DNA from: Burkholderiales bacterium
GTDB lineage: Bacteria > Pseudomonadota > Gammaproteobacteria > Burkholderiales > Burkholderiaceae
Direction of reading: 5' to 3'
Assembly: GCA_947372535.1 (NCBI GenBank)
Contig: CANBUA010000241.1
Span: 1 to 7,464, forward strand
Length of the DNA: 7,464 bases
Both the position numbers and the translations under genes were made by a program. This document shows positions 1 to 6,941 of this stretch, piece after piece. Positions within the stretch are counted from its first letter, which is position 1. Every line of letters starts with the position of its first letter. The notes under the pieces are model-generated. The model searched no databases. It was not told where the DNA came from and saw nothing but the letters and a program-made list of their open reading frames with translations.

Positions 1-806
1 GCATCGCCCGCCACGCCACCGCCGCCACCTTGCGTGGCGATGGCTGGCAAAGCCTGGGCCGTCTGGTACTGCACGAACTTGCCCATGTCGTCACCGACCA
101 TGCCCATGCCGATCTTCTGATCGAGGATCTTCTGAAGCTCCTCGGGCAAGGACACGTTCTGCACCGTGACGCCGTCCAGACTCAGCCCCATGGCCTCGAA
201 AGACGGCGCCGTCGCGGCCTGCAAGGCCTTGGCGAACATCACTTGGTTGGCCGCCAGGTCCAGAAAAGGGATGCCGCTGCCGGCCACCGCATCGCTGATG
301 TGCTGGAGCAGCAGGCCGCGCAGTTGGCCATCCAGATCGGCCACGGTGTAGGTCTCGCGCGTGCCGGAGAGCTCGGTGTGGAACTGGCGCGGGTCGGCCA
401 TGCGCACGCTGTAGTTGCCAAAAGCGCGCACTCGCACGGCGCCGAAGTCCTTGTCGCGCAAAGTGATGGGCTGGCTGGTGCCCCAGCGCAGGTCGAGCTG
501 CTGACGCGTGCTGAAGAAGTAGACATCGCTCTTGAAGGGCGAGTCAAACAACTTGTCCCAGTTCTTGAGGTTGGTCAGCAGCGGCAAGGTCTGCGTCGTC
601 AAGGTGTGGGTGCCGGGCCCGAAAAGGTCGGCCACCTTGCCCTCGTTGACGAACAGCGCCACCTGCGATTCCCGCACCACCAGCTGCGCGCCATTCTGGA
701 TTTCACGGTCGCGGAAGGGATAGCGCCAGACCAGCACCCCGTCGGCAGACTCGGTCCACTCGATGACATCGACAAACTGTTTCTTGATGAAATCCATCAA
801 CCCCAT
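1..806 (-). CDS. SPFH-domain protein, YdjI-like (C-terminus cut off by window edge)
   Basis: 268 residues are visible, beginning MGLMDFIKKQFVDVIEW and still open at the left edge. The order of elements fits the SPFH/'virion core protein' family typified by Bacillus subtilis YdjI: a short N-terminal IEW segment, a beta-rich SPFH core (about residues 20-200) containing VWRYPFRDREIQNGAQL, VNEGKVADLFGPGTHTL and VRAFGNYSVRMADP, then a helical part ending in LPEELQKILDQKIGMGMVG. After that comes a Gln/Ala stretch and a glycine-rich run (about 261-265), which looks like a linker to a missing C-terminal domain, often a zinc ribbon or SHOCT-like tail in this family. No signal peptide or membrane helix is visible. 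SPFH proteins form membrane-associated oligomers; YdjI is linked to PspA-type membrane stress in Bacillus, but no pspA-like neighbour is visible here. The start at 806 is favoured because GGGAGG lies 6 nt upstream. The family call is fairly sure; the cellular role is inference. Confidence 0.85.
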   Translation of the reverse strand, partial: MGLMDFIKKQFVDVIEWTESADGVLVWRYPFRDREIQNGAQLVVRESQVALFVNEGKVADLFGPGTHTLTTQTLPLLTNLKNWDKLFDSPFKSDVYFFSTRQQLDLRWGTSQPITLRDKDFGAVRVRAFGNYSVRMADPRQFHTELSGTRETYTVADLDGQLRGLLLQHISDAVAGSGIPFLDLAANQVMFAKALQAATAPSFEAMGLSLDGVTVQNVSLPEELQKILDQKIGMGMVGDDMGKFVQYQTAQALPAIATQGGGGGVAGD

Positions 807-812
807 GGTGAT

Positions 813-818
813 CCTCCC
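813..818 (-). promoter_or_regulatory. Ribosome binding site of the SPFH gene
   Basis: On the minus strand GGGAGG sits 6 nt before the ATG at 806. It is a strong Shine-Dalgarno sequence and decides this start over the second in-frame ATG at codon 4. Confidence 0.7.
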
Positions 819-853
819 GTGATCCGCGACTCGACAGCCCCGCATCTTAGGGC

Positions 854-882
854 AACACAAGGCCGTCTCCCCGGGCTAAAAT
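854..882 (+). promoter_or_regulatory. Candidate sigma-70 promoter for the exported protein and miaB
   Basis: TAAAAT at 877-882 is a five-of-six match to the -10 consensus and lies inside a GGGC...GCCC context. Seventeen bases upstream is AACACA (854-859), which matches only the second half of a -35 box. Transcription would start near 889, about 27 nt before the ATG at 916. It is the only reasonable -10 in this 109-bp divergent region on the plus strand. The -35 is poor, so the call is tentative. Confidence 0.4.
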
Positions 883-915
883 CGCCCTCTTTTCCACAGC
901 CTCTGGATCTAAACC

Positions 916-1347
916 ATGACCCGCTGTTATCGCACTCTCAGCGCCCGCCTGCTCGCGGCCGCCCTGCTGGCGTCAACCTTTGCCGCCACCCCTTTGTTGG
1001 CACAGGCCGCCGACGACGTCATCGTCCCCATGGCCATTGGCCGCACCTTGCCACCGGCCTCGCTGCGCGGCGAGATCGTGCTCACCAACCCGCCCGAGGT
1101 CACGCTCAACGGCAAGCCCGATCGCCTGGCGCCTGGCTCGCGCATCCGTGGCATGAACAACATGCTGGTGATGCCCGGCGCGGCCATCGGCCAGAAACTC
1201 ATCGTGAACTACACCCGCGAGTCCTACGGCCTGATCATGGACGTCTGGGTGCTGCGCGATGACGAGCGCGCCAAGCTCTGGCCCAAAACGGTGGAAGACG
1301 CGGCCAAGTGGTCCTTCGATCCCCTGAACCACACCTGGACGAAGTGA
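916..1347 (+). CDS. Small exported protein of unknown function, upstream of miaB
   Basis: 143 residues. The N-terminus is a clear Sec signal peptide: basic residues R3, R6 and R11, a hydrophobic core from about 12 to 29, and a signal peptidase I site at AQA/A (after residue 31) or one residue on. The mature part is about 111 residues, probably periplasmic, with no membrane helix and no cysteine. It contains [33 protein letters not shown], an alternating hydrophobic stretch suggesting beta strands, then [16 protein letters not shown] and a tail ending in HTWTK. I know no named domain for it. My recollection is that similar proteins occur beside miaB in other Burkholderiales, so it seems a conserved family and not a chance ORF; this was not searched. 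The start has a weak GGAT 7 nt upstream. The stop is 8 nt before the likely miaB ATG, or overlaps a possible miaB GTG, so the two genes are probably one transcript. Confidence 0.82.
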   Translation: MTRCYRTLSARLLAAALLASTFAATPLLAQAADDVIVPMAIGRTLPPASLRGEIVLTNPPEVTLNGKPDRLAPGSRIRGMNNMLVMPGAAIGQKLIVNYTRESYGLIMDVWVLRDDERAKLWPKTVEDAAKWSFDPLNHTWTK

Positions 1348-1355
1348 GTCTTGAG

Positions 1356-2756
1356 ATGAGCAGTTCCCGCATCACCCCCGGCGTGAGCAACGCCGCCGAG
1401 CCCGCCATCGCCAACGCGGGCCACACCAAGAAGGTCTACATCAAGACCTACGGCTGCCAGATGAACGAGTACGACTCGGACAAGATGTCCGACGTCATGC
1501 GCGCCGCCCAGGGGTACGAGCCCACCCTCGATCCCGAACAGGCCGACCTGATCCTCTTCAACACCTGCTCGATCCGCGAAAAAGCGCAAGAGAAAGTGTT
1601 CAGCGACCTGGGCCGCGTCAAGCACCTCAAGGCCAAAGGCGTGCTGATCGGCGTCGGCGGCTGCGTGGCCAGCCAAGAAGGCGCGGCCATCATCGAGCGC
1701 GCACCGTATGTGGACGTGGTCTTTGGCCCGCAAACGCTGCACCGCCTGCCCGCCATGCTGGACAAGCGCCGCCAGATGAGCCGCCCTCAGGTGGACATCA
1801 GCTTCCCCGAGATCGAGAAGTTCGACCACCTGCCGCCGCCCCGCAAGGAAGGCGCCTCAGCCTTCGTCTCCATCATGGAAGGCTGCTCCAAATACTGCAG
1901 CTACTGCGTGGTGCCCTACACCCGCGGCGAAGAGGTCTCGCGCCCCTTCGAGGACGTGCTGACCGAGGTCGCTGACCTGGCCGACCAAGGCGTCAAGGAA
2001 GTCACCCTGCTGGGCCAGAACGTCAATGGCTACCGCGGCAAGATGGGCGGCACGACCGAGATCGCCGATTTCGCGATGCTGCTTGAATATGTGGCCGACA
2101 TGCCCGGCATCGAGCGCATCCGCTACACCACCAGCCACCCCAACGAGTTCAACCAGCGCCTGATCGACGTCTACGGCAAGACCGACAAGCTGGTGAACCA
2201 CGTGCACCTGCCGGTGCAGCACGGCTCGGACCGCATCCTCATGGCCATGAAACGCGGCTACACGGCCCTGGAGTTCAAGAGCACCATCCGCAAGCTGCGC
2301 GCCGTGCGCCCCACCATCAGCCTGTCGTCGGATTTCATCGTGGGTTTTCCTGGGGAAACCGACGAGGACTTCGCCAAGCTGATGAAGCTGGTGCACGACC
2401 TCGAGTTCGACGCGTCCTTCAGCTTCATCTTCAGCGCCCGCCCCGGCACGCCCGCCGCCGCCTTGGAAGACACCACACCGCAGGAGGTCAAGTTGCAACG
2501 TCTGCAACAACTGCAAGCGGTGCTGGAGGCCAATGTGGTGCGCTACAGCGAGGCTTTGCTGGGTCAGACACAGCGCATCCTGGTGGAAGGACCCAGCCGC
2601 AAAGACCCGTCCGAGTTGATGGGACGCACGCAATGCAATCGCATTGTCAACTTCCCCGGCGGCCCCAACTCAGCGCGCCTGATTGGTCAACTCATTGATG
2701 TGACGATTACAAAGGCTTACCCGCATTCGTTGCGGGCCGAGGTCATCACCACCTGA
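1356..2756 (+). CDS. miaB: tRNA-2-methylthio-N6-dimethylallyladenosine synthase MiaB
   Basis: 466 residues from ATG 1356, close to the 474 of the E. coli enzyme. MiaB is a cytoplasmic radical-SAM methylthiotransferase that converts i6A37 to ms2i6A37 in tRNAs reading UNN codons, using two [4Fe-4S] clusters. Visible parts in order: the N-terminal UPF0004 domain with the three auxiliary-cluster cysteines C34 (YGCQMN), C71 (NTCSIRE) and C103 (GGCVA); the radical-SAM motif C177-x3-C181-x2-C184 ([15 protein letters not shown]); HLPVQHGSD and [14 protein letters not shown] of the radical-SAM barrel; and a C-terminal TRAM domain from about residue 398. All six cluster cysteines are present, so it should be active. 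The start is uncertain: GTG at 1344 is also in frame, would add four residues and overlaps the preceding TGA as GTGA, a typical coupling arrangement; neither start has a strong Shine-Dalgarno. A still longer in-frame ATG at 1308 lies inside the upstream gene and is unlikely. The phoH-ybeY genes that often follow miaB are not here. Confidence 0.97.
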   Translation: MSSSRITPGVSNAAEPAIANAGHTKKVYIKTYGCQMNEYDSDKMSDVMRAAQGYEPTLDPEQADLILFNTCSIREKAQEKVFSDLGRVKHLKAKGVLIGVGGCVASQEGAAIIERAPYVDVVFGPQTLHRLPAMLDKRRQMSRPQVDISFPEIEKFDHLPPPRKEGASAFVSIMEGCSKYCSYCVVPYTRGEEVSRPFEDVLTEVADLADQGVKEVTLLGQNVNGYRGKMGGTTEIADFAMLLEYVADMPGIERIRYTTSHPNEFNQRLIDVYGKTDKLVNHVHLPVQHGSDRILMAMKRGYTALEFKSTIRKLRAVRPTISLSSDFIVGFPGETDEDFAKLMKLVHDLEFDASFSFIFSARPGTPAAALEDTTPQEVKLQRLQQLQAVLEANVVRYSEALLGQTQRILVEGPSRKDPSELMGRTQCNRIVNFPGGPNSARLIGQLIDVTITKAYPHSLRAEVITT

Positions 2757-2779
2757 TCCAGGGGGTGAGGTCCCCTGGG
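2757..2779 (+). terminator. GC-rich hairpin just after miaB, possible terminator
   Basis: CCAGGGG (2758-2764) and CCCCTGG (2772-2778) form a perfect 7-bp stem with a 7-nt loop, starting one base after the miaB stop; a T-G wobble can extend it. The downstream sequence lacks a T tract, so it may instead be a stabilising 3' hairpin or act together with Rho. Confidence 0.4.
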
Positions 2780-2786
2780 ATGCAGG

Positions 2787-2802
2787 GGTAGCACTCGCTA
2801 CC
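2787..2802. repeat. Inverted repeat GGTAGC-N4-GCTACC, possible operator or hairpin
   Basis: GGTAGC (2787-2792), ACTC, GCTACC (2797-2802) is a perfect 6-bp dyad with a 4-nt spacer, 60 nt before the amine oxidase start. The spacing suits either a small RNA hairpin or a binding site for a dimeric regulator. No regulator is identified. Confidence 0.4.
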
Positions 2803-2825
2803 ACATGGCGTAATTCCATTAGTCT

Positions 2826-2851
2826 CAAGGGGTCGAAGATGTCACCCCTTG
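2826..2851 (+). promoter_or_regulatory. Leader hairpin touching the amine oxidase ribosome binding site
   Basis: CAAGGGGT (2826-2833) pairs perfectly with ACCCCTTG (2844-2851) over an 8-bp stem with a 10-nt loop. The last base of the stem, G2851, is also the first base of the GGAG Shine-Dalgarno (2851-2854), which lies 7 nt before the ATG at 2862. In mRNA the hairpin could partly hide the ribosome site; at DNA level it could be an operator. Function is inferred only from position. Confidence 0.45.
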
Positions 2852-2861
2852 GAGTTGAACC

Positions 2862-4355
2862 ATGTCTGATCAATCACTGTCGCGTCGTCGTTGGCTGAGC
2901 GGCGTGACAGCGTCGGCTGCGGCCACCGTGCTGGCCGCGCCGTCCACCCCGGCCAGTGCCGCCACCACCTCGGCCGCTGGCGCTTCAGGGCAATACGACA
3001 CGGACGTCGTCGTCATCGGCGGTGGCTATTCGGGCTTGGCCTGTGCCCGGGCCCTCAAGGCAGCCGGCAAGCGCGTGATCCTGCTGGAGGCACGCAACCG
3101 CCCCGGTGGCCGCTGCCTGAACCAGACCTTGCCCGCGCCCAACGACCGCTTCACGGTCGAGGCTGGTGCCGAGTTCCTGGCGCCCACGCAGACCCGCATG
3201 AACGAGCTCGTCAAAGAGTTCGGCCTCAAGACCTACCGCACCTACAACACCGGCAAGACGGTCAACATCGCCATTGGTGTGCGCACCACTTATTCGGGCG
3301 TCATCCCCCTGTCCAACCTGCTGACGGCCGCCGAATCAGGCGTGGCCACGCTGCGCCTGAACGCCATGGCCAAGACCGTGCCGGTGGACACCCCATGGAC
3401 GGCCGCCAAGGCCCAGGAGTGGGACAGCGTCAGCGTTCAGGCCTGGATCGACCGCAATGTGTTCACCACCAACGGCAAGGCCTTGGTTCGCCTGGCGGTG
3501 TTGAGCCTGCTCTCCTGCGAGCCCAGCGAGGTCTCGCTGCTGCACATGCTGGCCTACATCCATGCAGGCGGCAGCCTGGACACCATGCTGGCCACCGATG
3601 GTGGTGGCCAACAGGACCGCGTGGTCGGCGGCTCGCAAGTCATCGCGCTGGCCATGGCCCAGAGCCTGGGCGACACCATCGTCTACAACTCGCCAGTGCG
3701 CAACATCGAGCAGAACGGCAGCACCGTCTTCGTGTCCGGCGACGACTTCACCGTCAGCGCCAAGCGCGCCGTGGTGGCCATGGCGCCGTGGATGGGCGGA
3801 CGCATCAGCTATGACGGCGTCACCAGCGGTGCCATGCAACAACGCCTGATGCTGATGCAGCGCATGCCCATGGGCGCCATCTGGAAGGTGCACTGCGTGT
3901 ATGACAAGCCTTTCTGGCGCCAGGATGGCCTCAACGGCCAGGTCACCAGCGACAATTTCATCACCAAGGTCACCTTCGACAACACGCCGCCCGAAGCCGG
4001 CGCGCCGGGCGTGATGATGGGCTTCATCGACGGCCAGGACGCCATCGATGCCCTGGGCATGACCCCGCAAGAGCGACGCCGCAAGGTGATCGAGGCCTTC
4101 ACCGCCTACTTTGGGCCCAAGGCCGCCAACCCGTTGGCTTACACCGAGTTCAACTGGCAGGCCGAGAACTTCAGCGGTGGCGGCCCCACGGGCTATGCGC
4201 CACCCGGTGTGCTGACCGCTTTGGGCCCAGCCCTGCGCCGACAGGTCGGCCTGCTGCACTGGGCCGGCACCGAGACCGCCTCGGTGTGGACCGGCTACAT
4301 GGAAGGCGCCGTGCGCTCGGGTGAACGCGCAGCCCAGGAAATCCTGGCCCTTTGA
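2862..4355 (+). CDS. Tat-exported flavin monoamine oxidase family protein
   Basis: 497 residues. The family oxidises amines to imines/aldehydes with FAD, giving NH3 and H2O2 when oxygen is the acceptor. The N-terminus has a twin-arginine signal (SRRRWL at 7-12, hydrophobic stretch about 14-26, cleavage near ASA33), so a folded, FAD-loaded enzyme should be exported to the periplasm. The Rossmann motif is G53-G-G-Y-S-G58, with the ribose-binding E76 at the end of the next strand and RxxGGR at 78-84. The flavin-facing lysine (Lys296 of human MAO-B, context MPxGxxxK) is K342. The C-terminal FAD motif is AGTETASVWTGYMEGAVRSGERAA, with Y479 equal to MAO-B Tyr435. Differences: MAO-B Cys397, which binds FAD covalently, is G441 here, and Tyr398 of the aromatic cage is P442 (FSGGGPTGYAPPG), so FAD is probably noncovalent and the substrate differs from typical MAO amines. 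There is no C-terminal membrane helix. Start supported by GGAG at 2851-2854. Substrate unknown. Confidence 0.9.
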   Translation: MSDQSLSRRRWLSGVTASAAATVLAAPSTPASAATTSAAGASGQYDTDVVVIGGGYSGLACARALKAAGKRVILLEARNRPGGRCLNQTLPAPNDRFTVEAGAEFLAPTQTRMNELVKEFGLKTYRTYNTGKTVNIAIGVRTTYSGVIPLSNLLTAAESGVATLRLNAMAKTVPVDTPWTAAKAQEWDSVSVQAWIDRNVFTTNGKALVRLAVLSLLSCEPSEVSLLHMLAYIHAGGSLDTMLATDGGGQQDRVVGGSQVIALAMAQSLGDTIVYNSPVRNIEQNGSTVFVSGDDFTVSAKRAVVAMAPWMGGRISYDGVTSGAMQQRLMLMQRMPMGAIWKVHCVYDKPFWRQDGLNGQVTSDNFITKVTFDNTPPEAGAPGVMMGFIDGQDAIDALGMTPQERRRKVIEAFTAYFGPKAANPLAYTEFNWQAENFSGGGPTGYAPPGVLTALGPALRRQVGLLHWAGTETASVWTGYMEGAVRSGERAAQEILAL

Positions 4356-4440
4356 GCTTGGCCTGATCGCCGTGAACTAGTCGGCGTCTGCCTGTCATCA
4401 CCTCGGGCAGGTTCGTCCCAATCGGTTCACAATGGGTCGA

Positions 4441-4446
4441 AAGGGG
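4441..4446 (+). promoter_or_regulatory. Ribosome binding site of sdaA
   Basis: AAGGGG lies 5 nt before the ATG at 4452 and supports that start, which also gives the family's usual N-terminus ([17 protein letters not shown]). Confidence 0.5.
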
Positions 4447-4451
4447 TCGCC

Positions 4452-5870
4452 ATGCCGGTGTCCGTTTTCGAACTGTTCAAGGTGGGCATCGGCCCATCGA
4501 GCTCCCACACCGTGGGACCCATGCGGGCGGCCCAGGCTTTTGTCCGCGGCCTGGCGCAAGCCGGCCACCTGGCTGCCACCACGCGGGTGAAATGCGAGCT
4601 CTTTGGCTCATTGGCCGCCACCGGTCTGGGCCATGCCACCGATGGTGCCGTGCTGCTGGGCCTGATGGGCCATGGACCTGAAGACGTCGATGTTGACGCC
4701 ACCCCCGGCTGGGTCGCGCAATGCCGTCAATCGAAGCAACTGAGCTTGCTTGGCCAGCACACCATCGGCTTCACCCCTTTGCGGGACCTGGTGTTCCACC
4801 ATCGCCAAAGCCTGAGCACTCACCCCAACGGCATGCGGCTGAGCGCCTTCGATGCGGGCAAACAATGCCTCATGACGCACGACTACTACTCAGTCGGCGG
4901 CGGCTTCGTGATCGGTGATGGCTTGCCCTTCCATGGCCTGCCATCGGCCGCACCGACGCTCAACGCATCCGCTGACACGGACACGATCCCGCCCTTCACG
5001 AGTGCCGTCCAACTGCTGACGCAATGCCGCGACCACGACCTGAGCATGGCCCAGCGGATGCGCCAGCACGAGCGCCTGTGGCGCACCGACACCGAGATCG
5101 ACGCCGGCATCCTGCGCTTGTGGCAGGTGATGCAGGACTGCGTCAAGCGCGGCAGCCAGCGCCACGACGAGCCCTGGCTGCCCGGCGCGCTCCGGGTGCG
5201 CCGACGCGCGCCCCAACTCATGCGCCAACTGGATGGCGATGGCGCAGCAGATGCCACCGCCACCCAGCCACGCGACCCCATGTGGGCCATGGACTGGGTC
5301 AACCTCTACGCCCTGGCCGTCAACGAAGAGAACGCCAGCGGCGGCCGCGTGGTCACGGCCCCGACCAATGGCGCGGCCGGCATCATCCCTGCCGTGCTGC
5401 ACTACCTCACGCGCCTGCAAGGCCATGGCCAAAGCGAAGTGATCGAGTTCTTCCTCACGGCCGCGGCCATCGGCTCGCTCTACAAGGAAAACGCGTCCAT
5501 CTCCGGCGCCGAGGTGGGCTGCCAGGGCGAGGTCGGCGTGGCCTGCTCCATGGCCGCCGCCGGCTTGTGCGCTGTCATGAAAGGCACGCCCGAGCAGGTC
5601 GAGAACGCCGCCGAGATCGGCATGGAGCACCACCTGGGCCTGACCTGCGACCCGGTGGGCGGCCTGGTGCAGATTCCCTGCATCGAACGCAATGCATTGG
5701 CGGCGGTCAAGGCCATCAACGCTGCCCGGCTGGCTCTGCGCGGCGATGGCCGCCACCACGTCAGCCTGGACATGGTCATCAAGACCATGAAAGACACAGG
5801 CGCCGACATGAAGCACCAGTACAAAGAGACCTCACGCGGCGGGCTGGCCGTCAATGTCGTCGATTGCTGA
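4452..5870 (+). CDS. sdaA: L-serine ammonia-lyase, single-chain iron-sulfur type
   Basis: 472 residues (E. coli SdaA 454). It converts L-serine to pyruvate and ammonia in the cytoplasm using an oxygen-sensitive [4Fe-4S] cluster. The N-terminal beta domain opens with [20 protein letters not shown] (S16-S-S-H-T20), and the C-terminal alpha domain contains [61 protein letters not shown]. Cluster cysteines are C357, C399 and C410; the spacings of 42 and 11 are the same as in the Legionella enzyme (C343, C385, C396). The protein ends in Cys472, 62 residues after C410, exactly as the C-terminal Cys458 that plugs the Legionella active site. Alpha and beta parts are fused in one chain, unlike the two-subunit Bacillus form. 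The stretch between them (about 225-275) is Arg/Ala-rich and looks poorly conserved. Neighbours give no serine transporter or glyA, and 96 bp and 123 bp separate it from the genes on either side, so it may be transcribed alone. Confidence 0.97.
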   Translation: MPVSVFELFKVGIGPSSSHTVGPMRAAQAFVRGLAQAGHLAATTRVKCELFGSLAATGLGHATDGAVLLGLMGHGPEDVDVDATPGWVAQCRQSKQLSLLGQHTIGFTPLRDLVFHHRQSLSTHPNGMRLSAFDAGKQCLMTHDYYSVGGGFVIGDGLPFHGLPSAAPTLNASADTDTIPPFTSAVQLLTQCRDHDLSMAQRMRQHERLWRTDTEIDAGILRLWQVMQDCVKRGSQRHDEPWLPGALRVRRRAPQLMRQLDGDGAADATATQPRDPMWAMDWVNLYALAVNEENASGGRVVTAPTNGAAGIIPAVLHYLTRLQGHGQSEVIEFFLTAAAIGSLYKENASISGAEVGCQGEVGVACSMAAAGLCAVMKGTPEQVENAAEIGMEHHLGLTCDPVGGLVQIPCIERNALAAVKAINAARLALRGDGRHHVSLDMVIKTMKDTGADMKHQYKETSRGGLAVNVVDC

Positions 5871-5993
5871 GGGCGATCGCCATAAATTGGGGCTCAAAAC
5901 GCGGGTTAGTCCCGAGGTCACATGTCGCGCAAAGTGCCCGTCTTGTCGTCAGACCCACTTGTGGGCAGGGGCTTTCATCCTTAGAGTGAGACC
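5871..5993. other. Intergenic region after sdaA with small palindromes
   Basis: The 123 bp hold a perfect 10-bp palindrome GGCGATCGCC (5872-5881) one base after the sdaA stop, a short dyad CGGG-N5-CCCG (5902-5914), and CCCACTTGTGGG (5954-5965), a 5-bp dyad with a 2-nt centre 28 nt before the hydrolase GTG. No convincing promoter or T-tailed terminator is seen. Confidence 0.35.
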
Positions 5994-6941
5994 GTGGTAC
6001 CTGCATCCAAGCCTTCTTCGTTGTCGCACATCTCGCTTCGCCCACCCCGTCAAGGGATGATCGATGGCGATGGCGTGCAACTGGCCTACACCGCCTGGGG
6101 CGATCCCCAGAAGCCCACCATCGTGCTGGTGCATGGCTACCCCGACACCAGCGAGGTCTGGCACCCACTGGTCGAGTACTTGGCCAAAGACTTCCACCTC
6201 GTGGCCTATGACGTGCGCGGTGCCGGTCAATCCAGTCGGCCCACCGGTCGGGACGCTTACCGGCTGTCCCACCTGATGAACGACTTCATCGCCGTGATCG
6301 ACCGCTTCAGCCCGCACCGCCCGGTGCACGTGGTCGCCCACGACTGGGGCTCGGTGCAGAGCTGGGAAAGCGTGACCGAACCCGCCCTGCGCGGCCGCAT
6401 TGCCTCATTCACGAGTTGCTCAGGCCCTTGCCTGGACCACATGGGCTGGTGGATGAAAGCGCGCATGCAGCGACCCAGTGCGCGCCGAGTGCTCCAGCTG
6501 TTCAGGCAAAGCCTGAAGTCCTGGTACGTGTATTTCTTCCACCTGCCGGTGCTGCCCGAGGCCTTGTGGCGCACGGTGTTCCATCGCACCTGGCCTGCCG
6601 CCATGCGCTGGATCGAAGGTGTGAAGGTTGAGCCCAGGGCGACTCAGGCGGCCGACGGCGCGCATGGCCTGTGGCTCTACCGCGCCAATGTCTTCCCAAG
6701 GTTGCTGGCACCGCGTGAACGACGCGCCCAGGTGCCAGTGCAACTGCTGGTGCCCTTGCACGACCACTTCATCAGCCCGGACCTCTACGAGGACCTGGAC
6801 CAGTGGGTGGACGTGCTGTGGCGCCGCGAATTCGAGGCCGGGCACTGGATGCCACTGACCCACGCGCGGGACATGGCCGGGGCCATCCGCCGATTCGTGC
6901 GCTTCACGGAACGGCCGGTCAGCTCGCTCAAAGTCCGTTGA
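5994..6941 (+). CDS. Alpha/beta hydrolase, epoxide-hydrolase type (EphD N-terminal-like)
   Basis: 315 residues. The fold and catalytic set are those of epoxide hydrolases and haloalkane dehalogenases: oxyanion motif HGYPD at 47-51, nucleophile Asp117 in HDWGS (an Asp instead of the Ser of esterases), acid Asp257 in LHDHF, and His284 in AGHWMP. The cap region (about 145-215) contains SWYVYFFHLPVLPE with Y178 and Y180 as candidate ring-opening tyrosines. The cap and the SGPCLDHMGWW segment resemble the hydrolase half of mycobacterial EphD, which in that protein is fused to a short-chain dehydrogenase; here there is no second domain and no dehydrogenase gene beside it. The likely reaction is epoxide to diol, inferred from the Asp nucleophile; dehalogenase activity is less likely. 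The GTG start has only a purine-rich AGAGTGAG upstream; an in-frame ATG at 6057 (residue 22) would still keep the whole domain, but its AAGGG is too close. The 3' end overlaps the convergent DUF1653 gene by 14 bp. Confidence 0.9.
   Translation: MVPASKPSSLSHISLRPPRQGMIDGDGVQLAYTAWGDPQKPTIVLVHGYPDTSEVWHPLVEYLAKDFHLVAYDVRGAGQSSRPTGRDAYRLSHLMNDFIAVIDRFSPHRPVHVVAHDWGSVQSWESVTEPALRGRIASFTSCSGPCLDHMGWWMKARMQRPSARRVLQLFRQSLKSWYVYFFHLPVLPEALWRTVFHRTWPAAMRWIEGVKVEPRATQAADGAHGLWLYRANVFPRLLAPRERRAQVPVQLLVPLHDHFISPDLYEDLDQWVDVLWRREFEAGHWMPLTHARDMAGAIRRFVRFTERPVSSLKVR

Noticed and set aside
844..849. TAAGAT on the minus strand as promoter for the SPFH gene
   Set aside because: Only four of six matches and no -35 at proper spacing; GGGGAG occupies that position.
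30..1262. 410-residue open frame on the plus strand crossing the SPFH gene and the exported-protein gene
   Set aside because: It is antisense to a well-supported SPFH gene and then overlaps the exported protein in another frame. Its composition is typical of an overprinted GC-rich frame (rich in His, Gln, Arg, Ala) and shows no motif.
2891..3814. 307-residue plus-strand frame overlapping the amine oxidase
   Set aside because: Frame-shifted Arg/Gly/His-rich shadow; the amine oxidase frame carries all conserved residues.
3336..4259. 307-residue minus-strand frame inside the amine oxidase gene
   Set aside because: Antisense shadow of a gene with complete family motifs; His/Gln/Gly/Val-rich composition and no plausible domain.
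4428..4433. CACAAT as a -10 box for sdaA
   Set aside because: No -35-like sequence at 16-18 bp spacing, and only 18 nt remain to the start codon; too weak to list as a promoter.
2827..4449. Nine-base match AAGGGGTCG before both the amine oxidase and sdaA (2827-2835 and 4441-4449)
   Set aside because: One copy is a hairpin arm and the other is the ribosome site; a shared G-rich 9-mer in GC-rich DNA can arise by chance and there is no further similarity around it.
4890..5816. 308-residue minus-strand frame inside sdaA
   Set aside because: Same antisense shadow effect in GC-rich coding DNA; sdaA is certain on the plus strand.
5873..5880. GCGATCGC, the cyanobacterial HIP1 octamer
   Set aside because: A single copy in a GC-rich genome is not meaningful; no repeat family is seen in the window.
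5024..5989. 321-residue plus-strand frame in another frame of sdaA
   Set aside because: Arg/Pro/His-rich frame-shifted product of sdaA, without motifs; not a frameshifted domain.
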